Translations under genes and position numbers: made by a program
Notes under the pieces: model-generated
What the model was told of the DNA's origin: nothing
Database searches by the model: none
Seen by the model: only the letters and a program-made list of their open reading frames with translations
Shown: in pieces, positions 24,147-36,500 of the stretch
Layout of the letters: every line of letters begins with the position of its first letter
Position numbering within the stretch: position 1 is the stretch's first letter
NCBI GenBank assembly: GCA_911728435.2
Contig: OU452207.1
Span: 1,984,001-2,048,000 of the forward strand
DNA: 64,000 bases
DNA from: Apoderus coryli
Taxonomy: Eukaryota > Arthropoda > Insecta > Coleoptera > Attelabidae
Direction: 5' to 3'

Positions 24147-26381
24147 ATTTATAATTAAAACAATTGTATATATAAAATTAATACTGTTTTATTTATATTT
24201 GTATAATTTTTAAATATATTTATATTTTTAAACTACCATAATAAAATATTTTACATCCATAAATAATATCAGTTTATTAGCGTTGAAGACATACTCTCTA
24301 ATTTTTTTTAATAATTAATTACCCTCTTCCACAATGAACGATAAATAACAAAGTATTCAATCATTTTGTTTGTTTTATAGTTGATTTTCGCGAAAAAACA
24401 GCTTCGTAAGTAGCTACCACAATTTCCAAACAGTTCCACTGATTTTCCTACGTTTATTGGTTGAGTTCAAACTGTATCTGATCCAGACTCTTCCCCTTAG
24501 TTTCTGGTACAATAAATGCAACAAAAAAACACCCCAAAAACGATACAAAAGCGAATATATAAAACACATTATCCTGGTGTATTAAATCGCAAATCTGTAG
24601 ATAAAATTTCGTGAGAAAAAATGCTACAAACCAGTTGAAACTACCTGCTGTTGATCCGATAATGCTTTTTACTTCTTGTGGGAAAAGTTCTGTCGAAATC
24701 ATCCATGGTATCGGCCCTAATCCCAACGAGAATGCGATTATAAACGTACACAACGAGAGTACTGGGACTATGCCGAATGTAACATTATCCAAAATGTGGA
24801 AATGTACAGTTAAACTGAAGTAAATCGCCAGACAAAGTACACTTAATGTTACAATTGATAGGGAGGTTATTAACAAGAACTTACGTCCCAATTTATCGAT
24901 AACTATTGAAGCGAATAATGTACTCAATGCTTGAAATAGTCCAATTAAAATCGTAGCAGTGTTTGGGTCTAATTTAGTACCTGATGATTTGAAAATATCA
25001 CTTGTATACATTATCACAGCATTTACTCCGCTTAATTGTTGGAAAAACATTAAAGCAAATGCTATTAGAGTGGCCTTTCGCACAGCTTTGTCGCAGAATG
25101 TTCTACGAAACGATATTGCTGCTCGTCGATTTTCTTTGATAACTGATTCCATAAGTGCGAATTCGGTATCGCTATCGTAATTTCTGCCACGTAACTTTAC
25201 TAAAACAAGTCTCGCATTGTCGAATTTATTAGTTTCTATGAAATACACCGGTGACTCTGGTTAATATTAATAATTAAAACAATTGTATATATAAAATTAA
25301 TACTGTTTTATTTATATTTGTATAATTTTTAAATATATTTATATTTTTAAACTACCATAATAAAATATTTTACATCCATAAATAATATCAGTTTATTAGC
25401 GTTGAAGACATACTCTCTAATTTTTTTTAATAATTAATTACCCTCTTCCACAATGAACGATAAATAACAAAGTATCCAATCATTTTGTTTGTTTTATAGT
25501 TGATTTTCGCGAAAAAAACAGCTTCGTAAGTAGCTACCACAATTTCCAAACAGTTTCACTGATTTTCCTACGTTTATTGGTTCAGTTCAAACTGTATCTG
25601 ATCCAGACTCTTCCCCTTAGTTTCTGGTACAATAAATGCAACAAAAAAACACCCCAAAAACGATACAAAAGCGAATATATAAAACACATTATCCTGGTGT
25701 ATTAAATCGCAAATCTGTAGATAAAATTTCGTGAGGAAAAATGCTACAAACCAGTTGAAACTACCTGCTGTTGATCCGATAATGCTTTTTACTTCTTGTG
25801 GGAAAAGTTCTGTCGAAATCATCCATGGTATCGGCCCTAATCCCAACGAGAATGCGATTATAAACGTACACAACGAGAGTACTGGGACTATGCCGAATGT
25901 AACATTATCCAAAATGTGGAAATGTACAGTTAAACTGAAGTAAATCGCCAGACAAAGTACACTTACTGTTACAATTGATAGGGAGGTTATTAACAAGAAC
26001 TTACGTCCCAATTTATCGATAACTATTGAAGCGAATAATGTACTCAATGCTTGAAATAGTCCAATCAAAATTGTAGCAGTGTTTGGGTCTAATTTAGTAC
26101 CTGATGATTTGAAAATATCACTTGTATACATTATCACAGCATTTACTCCGCTTAATTGTTGGAAGAACATTAAAGCAAATGCTATTAGAGTGGCCTTTCG
26201 CACAGCTTTTTCGCAGAATGTTCTACGAAACGATATTGCGGCTCGTCGATTTTCTTTGATAACTGATTCCATAAGTGCAAATTCGGTATCGCTATCATAA
26301 TTTCTACCACGTAACTTTACTAAAACAAGTCTCGCATTGTCGAGTTTATTAGTTTCTATCAAATACACCGGTGATTCTGGT
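24147..26381. repeat. Recent tandem duplication of the 3' half of the sugar transporter
   Basis: 24147-25262 and 25266-26381 are nearly identical by eye, offset by about 1120 bp, including coding and 3' noncoding sequence. Differences are scattered single bases and one 1-base length change in an A run (near 24396/25515). The left copy stops abruptly where the right copy continues into the rest of exon 3. Confidence 0.9.
24454..25262 (-). pseudogene. Partial second copy of the Tret1-like transporter (C-terminal ~264 residues)
   Basis: The frame is open from codons equivalent to VYLIETNKLDN of the full gene to the same stop, and contains QQLSGVNAVIMYT, IDKLGRKFLL, LGPIPWMISTELFPQE and VPETKGKSLDQ. 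It lacks exons 1-2 and the first six transmembrane helices, and the homologous first codon is GTG, not ATG. No acceptor precedes it at the duplication joint, so it is most likely a nonfunctional fragment despite the intact frame. It could still act as an alternative 3' exon or 3' UTR of the upstream gene if transcription runs through. Confidence 0.8.
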
Positions 26382-27291
26382 TGAAACACGAATAGAACAA
26401 AAAATACCACAGGCGTTGATGCACAGGCTATCGTAAAACCGTACGGAGGCATAAATTTCCCTACTAAATACGCCAAAAATATCCCTACAGTTACCATTAA
26501 CTGGAACATACTACCCATAGCACCTCGCAGAGACTTATGAGCTATCTCAGTTGCGTAAACCGGTGTGGTGACACAACAAGCGCCCACTCCAACCCCAGCG
26601 ATAAATCGACCCAAGTACAGTATTCTTATGTCATGAGCTAATAAAATAGCTACCCAACCAAGAAATAGGAGTGGTGCTACAATTGCGAGTAGAGTTCTTT
26701 TAGGGCCGAAACGTTTGCATATAACGCCGGCCATTGGACATGAGATTGCAGCTCCAAGAGTTACCAGAGCTGCCATCCATCCTAATTGTGAGGATGACAG
26801 TGGTGCGATGTTTGGGGGGTTGTATTTACCGGTGGCTAGTGCATCTAGTAAGGGAGATGTCCATGCCAATACTATGCCAGCTGATAATGCAGAGAGATTC
26901 GCTGAAAGGAAGGATATTAGTAGGTATTATTATATATTTACAATTTATATCTTGTTAAAAAATAAATTCAGACATGTTTTCAGGTATATTTTGTTAATGG
27001 ATTGAAATATAAATGGCATTACCTATAACTCCAGCAACAATTTGTCTGAACTTTCTAGGATTTTCGCTTAATTGACTAGTTTCAGTATTTTCATTGGTTT
27101 CATTTTCCTGAAACAAATCTTAATGAATATTTTGGCTTTTTAAATAATTATAGCTGACATACTGCAAATCCCAAACAGTGATATTATGTTTAATTGAAAT
27201 TAAATTAAAAGTATAAACTTACATTAGCAAAGATATTAGCATCTGAATTGGAAGTACCATATGTAACAGAATTTCCTAACAGAGGTTCCAT
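25574..27291 (-). CDS. Facilitated trehalose/sugar transporter (Tret1-like), three coding exons
   Basis: Exons 27291-27223, 27107-27023 and 26901-25574 join in phase with GT-AG borders to 1482 nt, 493 residues. This is a 12-helix major facilitator of the sugar-porter family in the plasma membrane; insect Tret1-type members move trehalose or glucose between fat body, haemolymph and tissues. Signatures are RFIAGVGVG and YATEIAHKSLRGA, PESPVYL at the middle loop, QQLSGVNAVIMYT in helix 7, DKLGRKFLL between helices 8 and 9, LGLGPIPWMISTELFPQEVK in helix 10, and VPETKGKSLDQ after helix 12. The first 51 residues form a hydrophilic cytoplasmic tail. Substrate is inferred. Its 3' part is tandemly duplicated directly downstream. 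Confidence 0.92.
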
Positions 27292-27609
27292 TGTAATATT
27301 ATTGTATGTGATCGCAAATTACTGAAATCATCCAATAAAAATTGTTTTATTCATAGTTCACTGATAGCAGTTAATTACTTAAAAGCACCACATATTACGT
27401 ATTTACATGTTTTTGCGAAACAAAGAAAACTAGCAAAACTGTTTCGCTTTATGTTAGCAATAAGCTAATACATTATCATAATCGCCTTGATAAAAATAGT
27501 AAAATAAAGTGAACTTATCAAAGGGAGGACTATAGTTTTAATTTCATCAATTTGTTTGTAAACACTAATGCACAAACAGCTGATAATTCAATTGTCAAAA
27601 ATATAAAAA

Positions 27610-27925
27610 AAACGGTTGTGTCGCCCCCAGCATATCTCTGGTCGCCCCAAAACTTTCCCCGACAAGATATAATATAATCAAAAATTATGACTTTGACCTG
27701 CGTAACGCAACGGAATTTTAATAATTATTATTATTGTATTATTTTCATTATTTCCAATATACTACTTTATTCCAAAATAATAAAAAAAAATCGGTTGTGT
27801 CACCCAAAACTTTCCCGAGAAGATAATATAATATAATCATAAATATATGACCTGCGTAACGAAACAGAATTTTAATAATTATCATTACAATTGAATTATT
27901 TTCATTATTTCCAATAAACTAACGT
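27610..27925. repeat. Two diverged tandem copies of a ~170-bp repeat
   Basis: Blocks CGGTTGTGTC, CCCAAAACTTTCCC, GACCTGCGTAACG and TTTCATTATTTCCAAT recur in the same order in 27611-27780 and 27791-27925. They lie upstream of the transporter start. The family is unknown. Confidence 0.55.
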
Positions 27926-27968
27926 AACAAACTGACTACTTTATTCAAAAACTAGAAAAGAATATATT

Positions 27969-28040
27969 GCTAGAGCTGGGATTCGAACCCAGAACCTTCC
28001 GCATGCAAAGCACACGCTCTATCAATGACGCCACAAACCC
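27969..28040 (-). tRNA. tRNA-Ala-like sequence (TGC), pseudogene or SINE head
   Basis: The minus strand shows a B box (GGTTCGAATCC within CTGGGTTCGAATCCCAG, a perfect 5-bp T arm), an anticodon-like loop TTTGCAT and an A-box-like TGGCGTCATTGA. The acceptor arms GGGTTTG and CTCTAGC do not pair and the D stem has a mismatch. It is therefore a tRNA-derived relic or SINE head, not a working tRNA gene. Confidence 0.45.
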
Positions 28041-28194
28041 TTCATTGTTTTATATTGTAATAAGCGTTATAGGTTCCAACTACATAACTGGACAATTTTA
28101 AATGCAATTTTCTCGAGAATTATTTGGGTAAATATCAAACATCCCCTTTGCTCACAGTACCTCTAATCTAATAAACAGAGAACAGAGTAATAAC

Positions 28195-28815
28195 GCTTGC
28201 ACTGTTACCAGTGATATGTAGAAGGGAGAATGAGGAATGCGCATCCACTTTTCCGACGACTACGCGTACCGCCATTTTCTAGTCGTTAGTGTTTAGTTTA
28301 TTGCGTAGTTTAAATAAAAGAAAAATAAATTAAGAATATTTACAAATTTCGTGTTTTCTTTTATTAAGCCCCTCCAATTTCCCTAACTTTGCCTATGTTG
28401 TGTGTATTCTGGGTAAGTAGTATTAAAAAGGGTGACAATGTTACACAACGTAGATAGAAATGGAAAATAAGATACTTATGTAGTTTGCTGAATGAACCTG
28501 TGTAAGTATGTTATACTACAATAGTTGAAACAAATTACGTTCATTCAATAAATAATAATTAATGTAGTAAAGAATGATAAAAAATATTAAATGTTACCTG
28601 AAACAACACGAGTTTTCTTTAATACTTCTGTCCTGTAAATAATTGCAACAATTATTGCTATCAGTTGCTTTTGCAATTATTAAACCTGCAATTTATGAAC
28701 GGTCTTCGTATAGTAAGCCTAAGCTAGAAGATGGCGGCCCCCATGATTAGAAAATTTGCGCATGTTGATGTTCATTCTCTCCACTCTACATATCTCTGAC
28801 TGTTACCGATGTATT
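28195..28815. repeat. Inverted-repeat (MITE-like) element
   Basis: The left end (28199-28290) carries CTGTTACC, ATATGTAGA, GAGAATGA, ATGCGCA and CGCCATTTTCTAG. The right end (28726-28815) carries the same blocks in reverse complement with several mismatches. The interior has no ORF. Confidence 0.4.
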
Positions 28816-30583
28816 AAGTTAGTTTTGACATGTCTGTCCTATCCAGTGATTAATTCGATTCCCTTTTTGCAATCTAGGGCTCATGGAGTGATACTTTTAC
28901 GTTCCATTTGACCGCACTGGTTGAGTTCCATCCATTTGAAAACTGAGCGGATAATTTTGGTGCAATTATTTTAGCACGAGGTCCTACAGCTCGTGCGTTC
29001 TCAGTGCAATTTGAAAAAAAATGTAATATCTGTCTTTTTATCAAAAGAAAAATTGTAATTCTTCTCGAGACCTTAAGTAGTAGCATTGTTGTTTATAAAG
29101 ACAATGGTAGTAGTGACGAAGATTCCGATGATTAAGGAAAATTAAGCGACTGATGCCATCAGACGGAGTAATGAATTGATACTGAGTAAAAACATCTGAT
29201 GTTAGGCATAAACGGATATCACTTTTGCACTTTAGTAGGTACCTATTATCATTCTACATCTCAGTTCAGCTGAACGTTATCACCCCACTCACTTGTTAAC
29301 TTTCTTAAATAATTTTATAAACGGAATGCTCGGTTAAGTTAGGCGAGTCAAAATTGCTAATATTCGATCAATGATATAAATATAATACTAGAAATGGCCC
29401 TGCCATATACATATTCAATATGCATCAGCGATGCGGAAAACATTCGAAAGAGAGGTTGGAAAGAAAGAGAGAGCTAAAGTGGGTAGAAAACGCAACAAGT
29501 GCATTGTACTTATAAGGAAGAACATATTAATTTGCTTAAAAAAATAGTTTTTATTAAAAATACTTGGGAATTGTTACTAATTTCGATATATATGACATTA
29601 ATTCATCAAATTATCATGAATATAACTTACCAATTCTATAAAGTTTAAAAATATTTGCTCTAGAAAAAAAGAACACAAATTTTATGAAAATATTTATTTA
29701 TTATTCAGTTTTGCTATTTTTATTGACTTTTATCAAATTAACATGAGTTAATATAAAAATGCCTACATTAATGGTTTTAGACGATTGGATAATATACAGG
29801 GTGAGTCATTAGTGGGTAAACCTTCGACATTATCGTTAAAAATAAAAGCTATATAGGTTGTCTTAAGCTGCACATTTTAAAATTATTTTTTCTGTACATG
29901 GTGGCTTCCATTGACTCTAACGTGGGGTCATTTTCAATATTACTTGTCTTGAAACTTAAAGAAAATTGAGAAAATACGGATTTTTTACAACCTATTTGTA
30001 ACAAAACTATAAAACTTTGGAAAATCGCCAAACTTATGTTGTCTTACCTTCCCGGACTGACAGGGAGTCCTCGCTATTTGATTGTTTTGGTTAAATGAGG
30101 AAGAAAATCTTCCTTCCACTTTTGTGTACAATTTACCGCACTGCAGGGTTTTGCCGTTGTTAAAATAACTTAAAAAACTATAAAAAATTGTTGGAACTAC
30201 ATGGAAATACCATTTAACTACACAGTAACAAATATATCTTTTTACCCACTCTAGCTCTATCCTTGTCGCACCTCTCGGGTATAGATTAATGCAACAATAT
30301 GGCCGGTCCATAGTATATGTCAATGTAGATCACGTCTGACGCCTGTCAAATGTCTACGTCAAATCAAATTAATGAAAAAACAATTCAAAATAATTATGGC
30401 AAAAATATTTTATTTAATTTTCAAATTAAAAATTACTTAAACTCACACAATTTCAAAAACTTAAATTACACAGTTCTAAAAAATGAGATTTCATCATTAT
30501 AATTTAAAAGAATTGTTGAAATAATAGGTATTGCGGCATTTTTAACGGAAAATAATTCTTATTTTTGGTTTAGCTTCAGAGTG
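28816..30583. other. Intergenic region between DNA2 3' end and the transporter
   Basis: No gene is recognised. A single Tc1/mariner-style end (CAGGGTGAGTCA after TA, from 29797) is present without a matching partner that I can see. The rest is AT-rich unique-looking sequence with short broken frames. Confidence 0.4.
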
Positions 30584-33500
30584 TTATTCTAGATTTAGAA
30601 CATTATCCCAATGGAATCCATCACAGTTATCCTTTATCGTTACTGAATTTTTCTTCAATAAAGGCATAATTTTCTGAAAGGTGGTGTAATAATTTAGAGT
30701 TCCTCCATCGCCAATAATAATCAGCTTGTGCTTAGCTCGGGTTATAGCAACAGTCAGACGGTTTTGGTTCTCCAGCAGTCCATACTGCAAACAAACCATA
30801 AGTATTACTCATTCCAACTACAGTTTTCAATAGCAAGAAAAATGAAAATCAGTAAGTAAGTACCTATGTGTTGTAATAGTTTACCTTACTCACGGAATTC
30901 TTTCCACTCATATCCTCGGATTTCGTACAAGAATACACGACAACATCCTTATCTCTACCTTGGAACTGATCAACAGTACTAATGTCGATATTTACATTCG
31001 GTAGTAGTTGCACCATTTGAGACACCTGTGAGCTATATGTGGCCATAACGCCTATCCTGTCCGACGATACACCTCCCTATAAATATAATGCAGCTTAAAA
31101 ATAAAATGTCGCTGTCTTAAATTTACCTCTAACAGTGCCCTAACTATATGATAAACAATTGCAGCTTCATACACGTTATTGTAGTTATGTGTGTCAGGAC
31201 CCTCATGGTTACTGTCACTGCAATGTCTTCGCCATGTAACCTCGTGACTCAACTTCCAAACTGGACCGGTGTCTATGAATCGTATGGACTTATCCAGTGC
31301 ATCATCAAGAGCGTTCATTAACCATTTGTGGGCTTTATATTTGTTACACATCATCTAAAACAATCACAACTGTCACGAAGTTACTTTTATTTTCCTTTTT
31401 AAACCTACAATGCCTGTACGAACAGTTAATTGTTCGTACAGGCCAATTCTATGGTCACTAGTGCTGGATCATCTCATTTCAAAAATGGATAGGGTAGGCT
31501 TTACCCTGCAAAGCTACGCCGACGACATTGTTCTCACAGTTAAGGGAAAACACGCATCGGTTATATCCAACCGCATGCAAATTGCATTAAACAAAATTAA
31601 AAACTGGTGCGACGCTGAGGGATTGAATATAAATCCGAAAAAAACAGTGTTGGTACCATTCACGAGAAAGAGAAAGGTGGACATTATTAACACCACTCTC
31701 AGCATTGAGCAAATTTGCCTTTCGGATAAAGTCAAATACCTGGGAATAATTCTGGATAAACGACTAATCTGGAATCAGCATATAGAGAAAACCATATCGA
31801 AAGCTACAGCGGCCATATGGACGTGTAACAGGCTACTCGGTAGGACTTGGGGGGTAAAGCCAAAGCTCACATATTGGGTGTACCAAACAGTCATCAAACC
31901 CCATACATACGCCTCATTAAGCATACACAATGCCGTCTTCAAAAGTTGCAACAGCTTGCATGTTTAGGAATAACAGGGGCAATGCGAACTTGCCCCACAG
32001 CAGCAATGGAAAGGTTGCTGCATCTAATACCTTTGCCTGTCCTAGTCAAAAAAGAGGCAGCAATTAGCGCTCTGAAACTGGCACAGGTAATGGTATACAA
32101 ATCTAGATCTAGAGGGACACATGGGAATCCTGAATCTAATACCTTTGGATTCAGGAAGAAAACCGTCGGACGCTTTGCCACGCAAACATGATTTTGAAAT
32201 CCCATTTGAAGTGGTCATTGCAGACCGTCAAAATTGGTTAAATGGGGAACCATATATATATAATAGAAGGGAACACAGGCATGGGAGTATACGGGCCTAA
32301 TTGCAGGTTCTCTGAATCTCTCGGGAAAAGTCCTACCATATTCCAAGCAGAGATCAACGCTATTAATCGTTGTGCTCAAGAATGCCTGCAGAGAGGCATC
32401 CCGGAACGGCAGATCAATATTATGTCAGACAGTCAAGCTGCGTTAAAAGCACTGAGGTCTTACACCTTCACGTCAAAGCTAGCATGGGAATGTAAACAGA
32501 CCCCAAAGCAACTGGCAGCTCAGGGGAAAAAGATTACTCTGACATGGGTGCCAGGACATGAAGACATAGAGGGGAACGAAGCGGTGGACCAACTTGCGAA
32601 AGAGGTCGCAAACGCTCCGTTCTGCGGCCCGGAACCCATCTTTGGCCTTCCAAAAAGCCATATGAAGGAAGAACTTCGGAGATGGGAAAAGGAACAACTT
32701 AAGTCCTACTGGAGAAATACTCCAATCAAAAAGGTTTATCAAACCTACAGAGGCCAACGCAGGGAAGCTTATCCAACTGGAGAGAAGCGACCTAAGGCGA
32801 ATTGCAGGCCTTTTTACGGGACACCACCCAGTGAAGTACCATCTCAAAAAGATGGGCCTAACCGAAGACGACACTTGTCAGTTTTGCGAAGACGCAACAG
32901 AGACAACAGAACACGTGCTCTATGAATGCATGGAACTTTTCTGCAAAATGCTAAAACACCTTGGAGGGGTGACGGTAACACCCGACGAGGCAAGTAATTT
33001 AGTCCCCAGAGAAATCATCAACTTTATGAAAAGTGTGGGACAGCTGGGCAATTCATAGATTAGAGTCATTCACAAAAGTTCTTCTGCAGGTCGAAGTGAG
33101 GGGAGGCCAAACCGCCTAAACGACTCCGATCTACAACAGGCCAATGATTTTTCTCTAAATTTAACCATGTAGGTCCATTCCACCAAAGATCCAAATTTAT
33201 AATTTCCTTTCACTTCATCCGGCTCGAAGGACCATAATGTTTTTGTGCACAAAATGAGTTTGCATTGCTACTTCGAAATTTTTAATATTTTATTAAAACA
33301 AACAACTAACTGAACTTACTGCATTCGCCATACCGGCTTTCTTACGACTACTACTACTTTCATTTCCCGTTTTAATTTTATAGTGGTAATGCTGTTTTCC
33401 GTTTTAAATTTTCCTTTTTAATATATTTCACATAATTCCGTCTACCCTGTACTATACTACCGTTTGTGCCCCCCCGTTTCATCGGTGTACCGGCCTATGC

Positions 33501-36500
33501 TGGTGTAGTGGTCGTGTGTGTATACGACTCGATGCGCGCGACCATAAGAGGTAGGGAGTCGACTAGTGGGGACCGCTCTGGGGTGTATAAACAAGAGTCG
33601 CGAGCAGCAAGCCGAGTGTAGTGGTGGTAGGACAGTGAGTGTACCAGTGCATAGCCGCAGCAGGAACGAGGCAAGAAGATACCGTGGTGGTGACCAGGAA
33701 GTAAATGTGTTGAATATAGCGAACCAGTACAGGGTAAGGGTGAATGTGTGTAAACGTGGTGAGTGGAAATGAGTACCTGTTAGGCCGAGGGCTCTGAGAG
33801 TGCCGGCTTGGACCTTCCCCAGGGGGTTGCTTTTGTCTGTCAAGACTACGGCGACATTCATAAGGGCCCTGCTTGGTGTGTCCTACTTTCCCTTCTCGGG
33901 GCTATATCAGGCATCCTGTGCAGCCGGTTTGGACCTTACTCGTGGCTCATGGGGATCTGCTTACGATACGGCGGCGGATTCACGGAGCTTACTCTAAACA
34001 GGACTAACTCAAGGCGCTGCGCGTCGGCTGTTTGGACGGTTGGACCTTGCCCGTGGTTTGTTTGGTCTGCCTATGCTACGGTGGCGGATTCAAACAACTT
34101 TCAGGCGTATCTTACTTACCCTGAACCACTAACTCGAGGCCTGTGAGACCGCAGACCGGTGGTACCCTCCGAGGTGACCCGTTGTTAGTTTCAAGAACAC
34201 CTCGCCACGTGGGGAGATACACTCGATAATATCCTAACACTCGGTTCGCATATTCCGCTATCCTGACAGCGTTTCAAATTTCCGTTCGAGTTCTTGCATT
34301 TAAGTTTGACTGTGATTTGGAAATAAATTATTAAACTTTGTTAATTGTGTTTGTTAGATACCAGGACTAAAGACCCACCCCTGGAATTACTATCTCCACT
34401 TTCGTTACCCGGGGTCCGTACCACGTAAAAAACTGGCGCCCGAGGACCGCAGTTAAACGCCAGCCAGTAACGACCCTCCCACAAGCAATCGTTACAGAAC
34501 GTTCAGAATTTATAGACATACAACACTTCCGTAAGCTTCAACCTCAGTTACCTCTTTGTTCGGTAATTTGATTGTGGCCACACGAACATGAGGTGCACCA
34601 ATTAACAATTCCCCACCATATGTCAGACAATTTGCCAGTTCTGTAATTGGTTCGTTCATACGGTAATTCAAATTCAGCGCCATCTTCGATTGGTCACTAC
34701 TAAGTCTGTCAAATAGACTTTCCGTCATACCCATATCACTAAAAATTCAACAGTTTTATCAAAGAGTAAATTAATTTCTTACTTTGCTTACTTTGCATCC
34801 TTGTTACGGACAACAGGCGGTAATTGATGAGGATCACCAATTAAAATAAATGTTTTAGCGGCAATTATTGGTCGAATTACAGAACATTGTAGCACTTGCG
34901 TACTTTCATCGACTATACACACGTCCAGAGTACGTTTTGACAGGACGGCATGGCCGGAACCCAAGCAAGTGACAGCTAGTACTTGCTGAAAATAAGGTAG
35001 TGATTTGCCTTTAAATTGGTCAAGTATTTTGTCGAATTTTAGTGCAGGGTAGCACCTTTACTGAGCCTTCTTTAACTACATGAAGCCTTTGAGATTTAAC
35101 GGTGAAAACTTACTGCGCTATTATAAACTGCATCTAATTCCTCAGGAGTCTTACAATGTTTCGTCAAGTGATGTTCCGAGTAGGGTTTTAGATTGTCATC
35201 AATTTTAGCAGCATTCCCCAACCTTAACACCTTCACATCGTATTTAATCAATCGCAAACAGACGTTGTCAACAGCAGAGTGAGTATGACTCGTTATTAAA
35301 ACACTCTTCTTCAATTCTAGCAGCAATTGGATCAGAGCTACTATAGTCGCAGTTTTTCCTGAAAGAAGAAAAAGGAAAACAGTGTCATCTAAATCACTTA
35401 GCACAGTTCCTCATAGCACGGAACTGCCAGTACCGACTGCGCCATCAAACCCAATGAAAATGTTCCCCCTTTCAATATAGGTTGAGAAAAAACCAAACCC
35501 ACTTAAAATAAAATGGATTCGTGGATCGTCTCACCTGTGCCAGGCATACCCTCGATCAGAAAATAATCATTAGCTGCAATAGCTTTCAATACGGCTCTTT
35601 GTTGCACTTTATTCAGTCTCTTCAAAATGGCTTTACCCTTCACTGCAATCACGTTGGGTAATGTTTGCTGAAACGTCGGTGTCTGCTTCTCCACTATAAT
35701 ACGTCTTAACTCCTCGGAACGTGGTGTTAGCTCCATTAACAAAGCTAAACTAGACATGTTGAATGTTTGAAAGGACGTGGAATCGTAGGTGTCTATATGG
35801 AATGTAGATGTAGCGTATTTCTGTGTCAGATTCCTAGAAATTCGTATATCAAATAACATTCAAACATTTTATAAGTTTCAACAAACCTATCCAGTGATAC
35901 AGTGATGGAATCACTACAGATATCACTAATAAATCCAGCAGCAACTGCTGGTCGATTGTTAGTGCTTATCACCACATACTGTCCTTCGGAAATTCCACTT
36001 ATCATGAAATTATTAGCAGTAGTTGCGTCACTAGATTTTACGAAAGTATGCTCGACTGTCCCATTAAACTCTGGCTCGACTTTATAACATTTAAGATCGA
36101 TAACACATCGGCCTTTGGATTCCCTATTAAATTACAAAATAACAGTTGCATTTTTGCAAGAATGTTCTTTAGAAACGCTTCAAGAACGCTACTTCTTGAA
36201 GCTCGAAGGACTCATTTAACATTTCGAAATCCTGCTGCTGGTAAAATTACTTAACCTTTGGGTTCGTTGATGCTTAGCGACTGCTAAACTCGTAGGCACC
36301 AAACTGGAAGAGCTGCATAAAGGATGCAGCAAGCCTAGTTCCTACTAAGGGGGTAAAGCACCATTATTATTATTATTTGGTGCGCCTTGGTCCATTGTTA
36401 TTCGAAATATTAGTGCCTGATTGTGAAGCTGAGCTGAGGATATGTGATGTTTCTAATTGTCGAAATATTCGGCGTAATTAGCATGAGGTTTTGGAGGAAC

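Noticed and set aside
31514..31735. Minus-strand ORFs inside the LINE at 31400-33110
   Set aside because: Antisense shadows of the plus-strand RT and RNase H frames.
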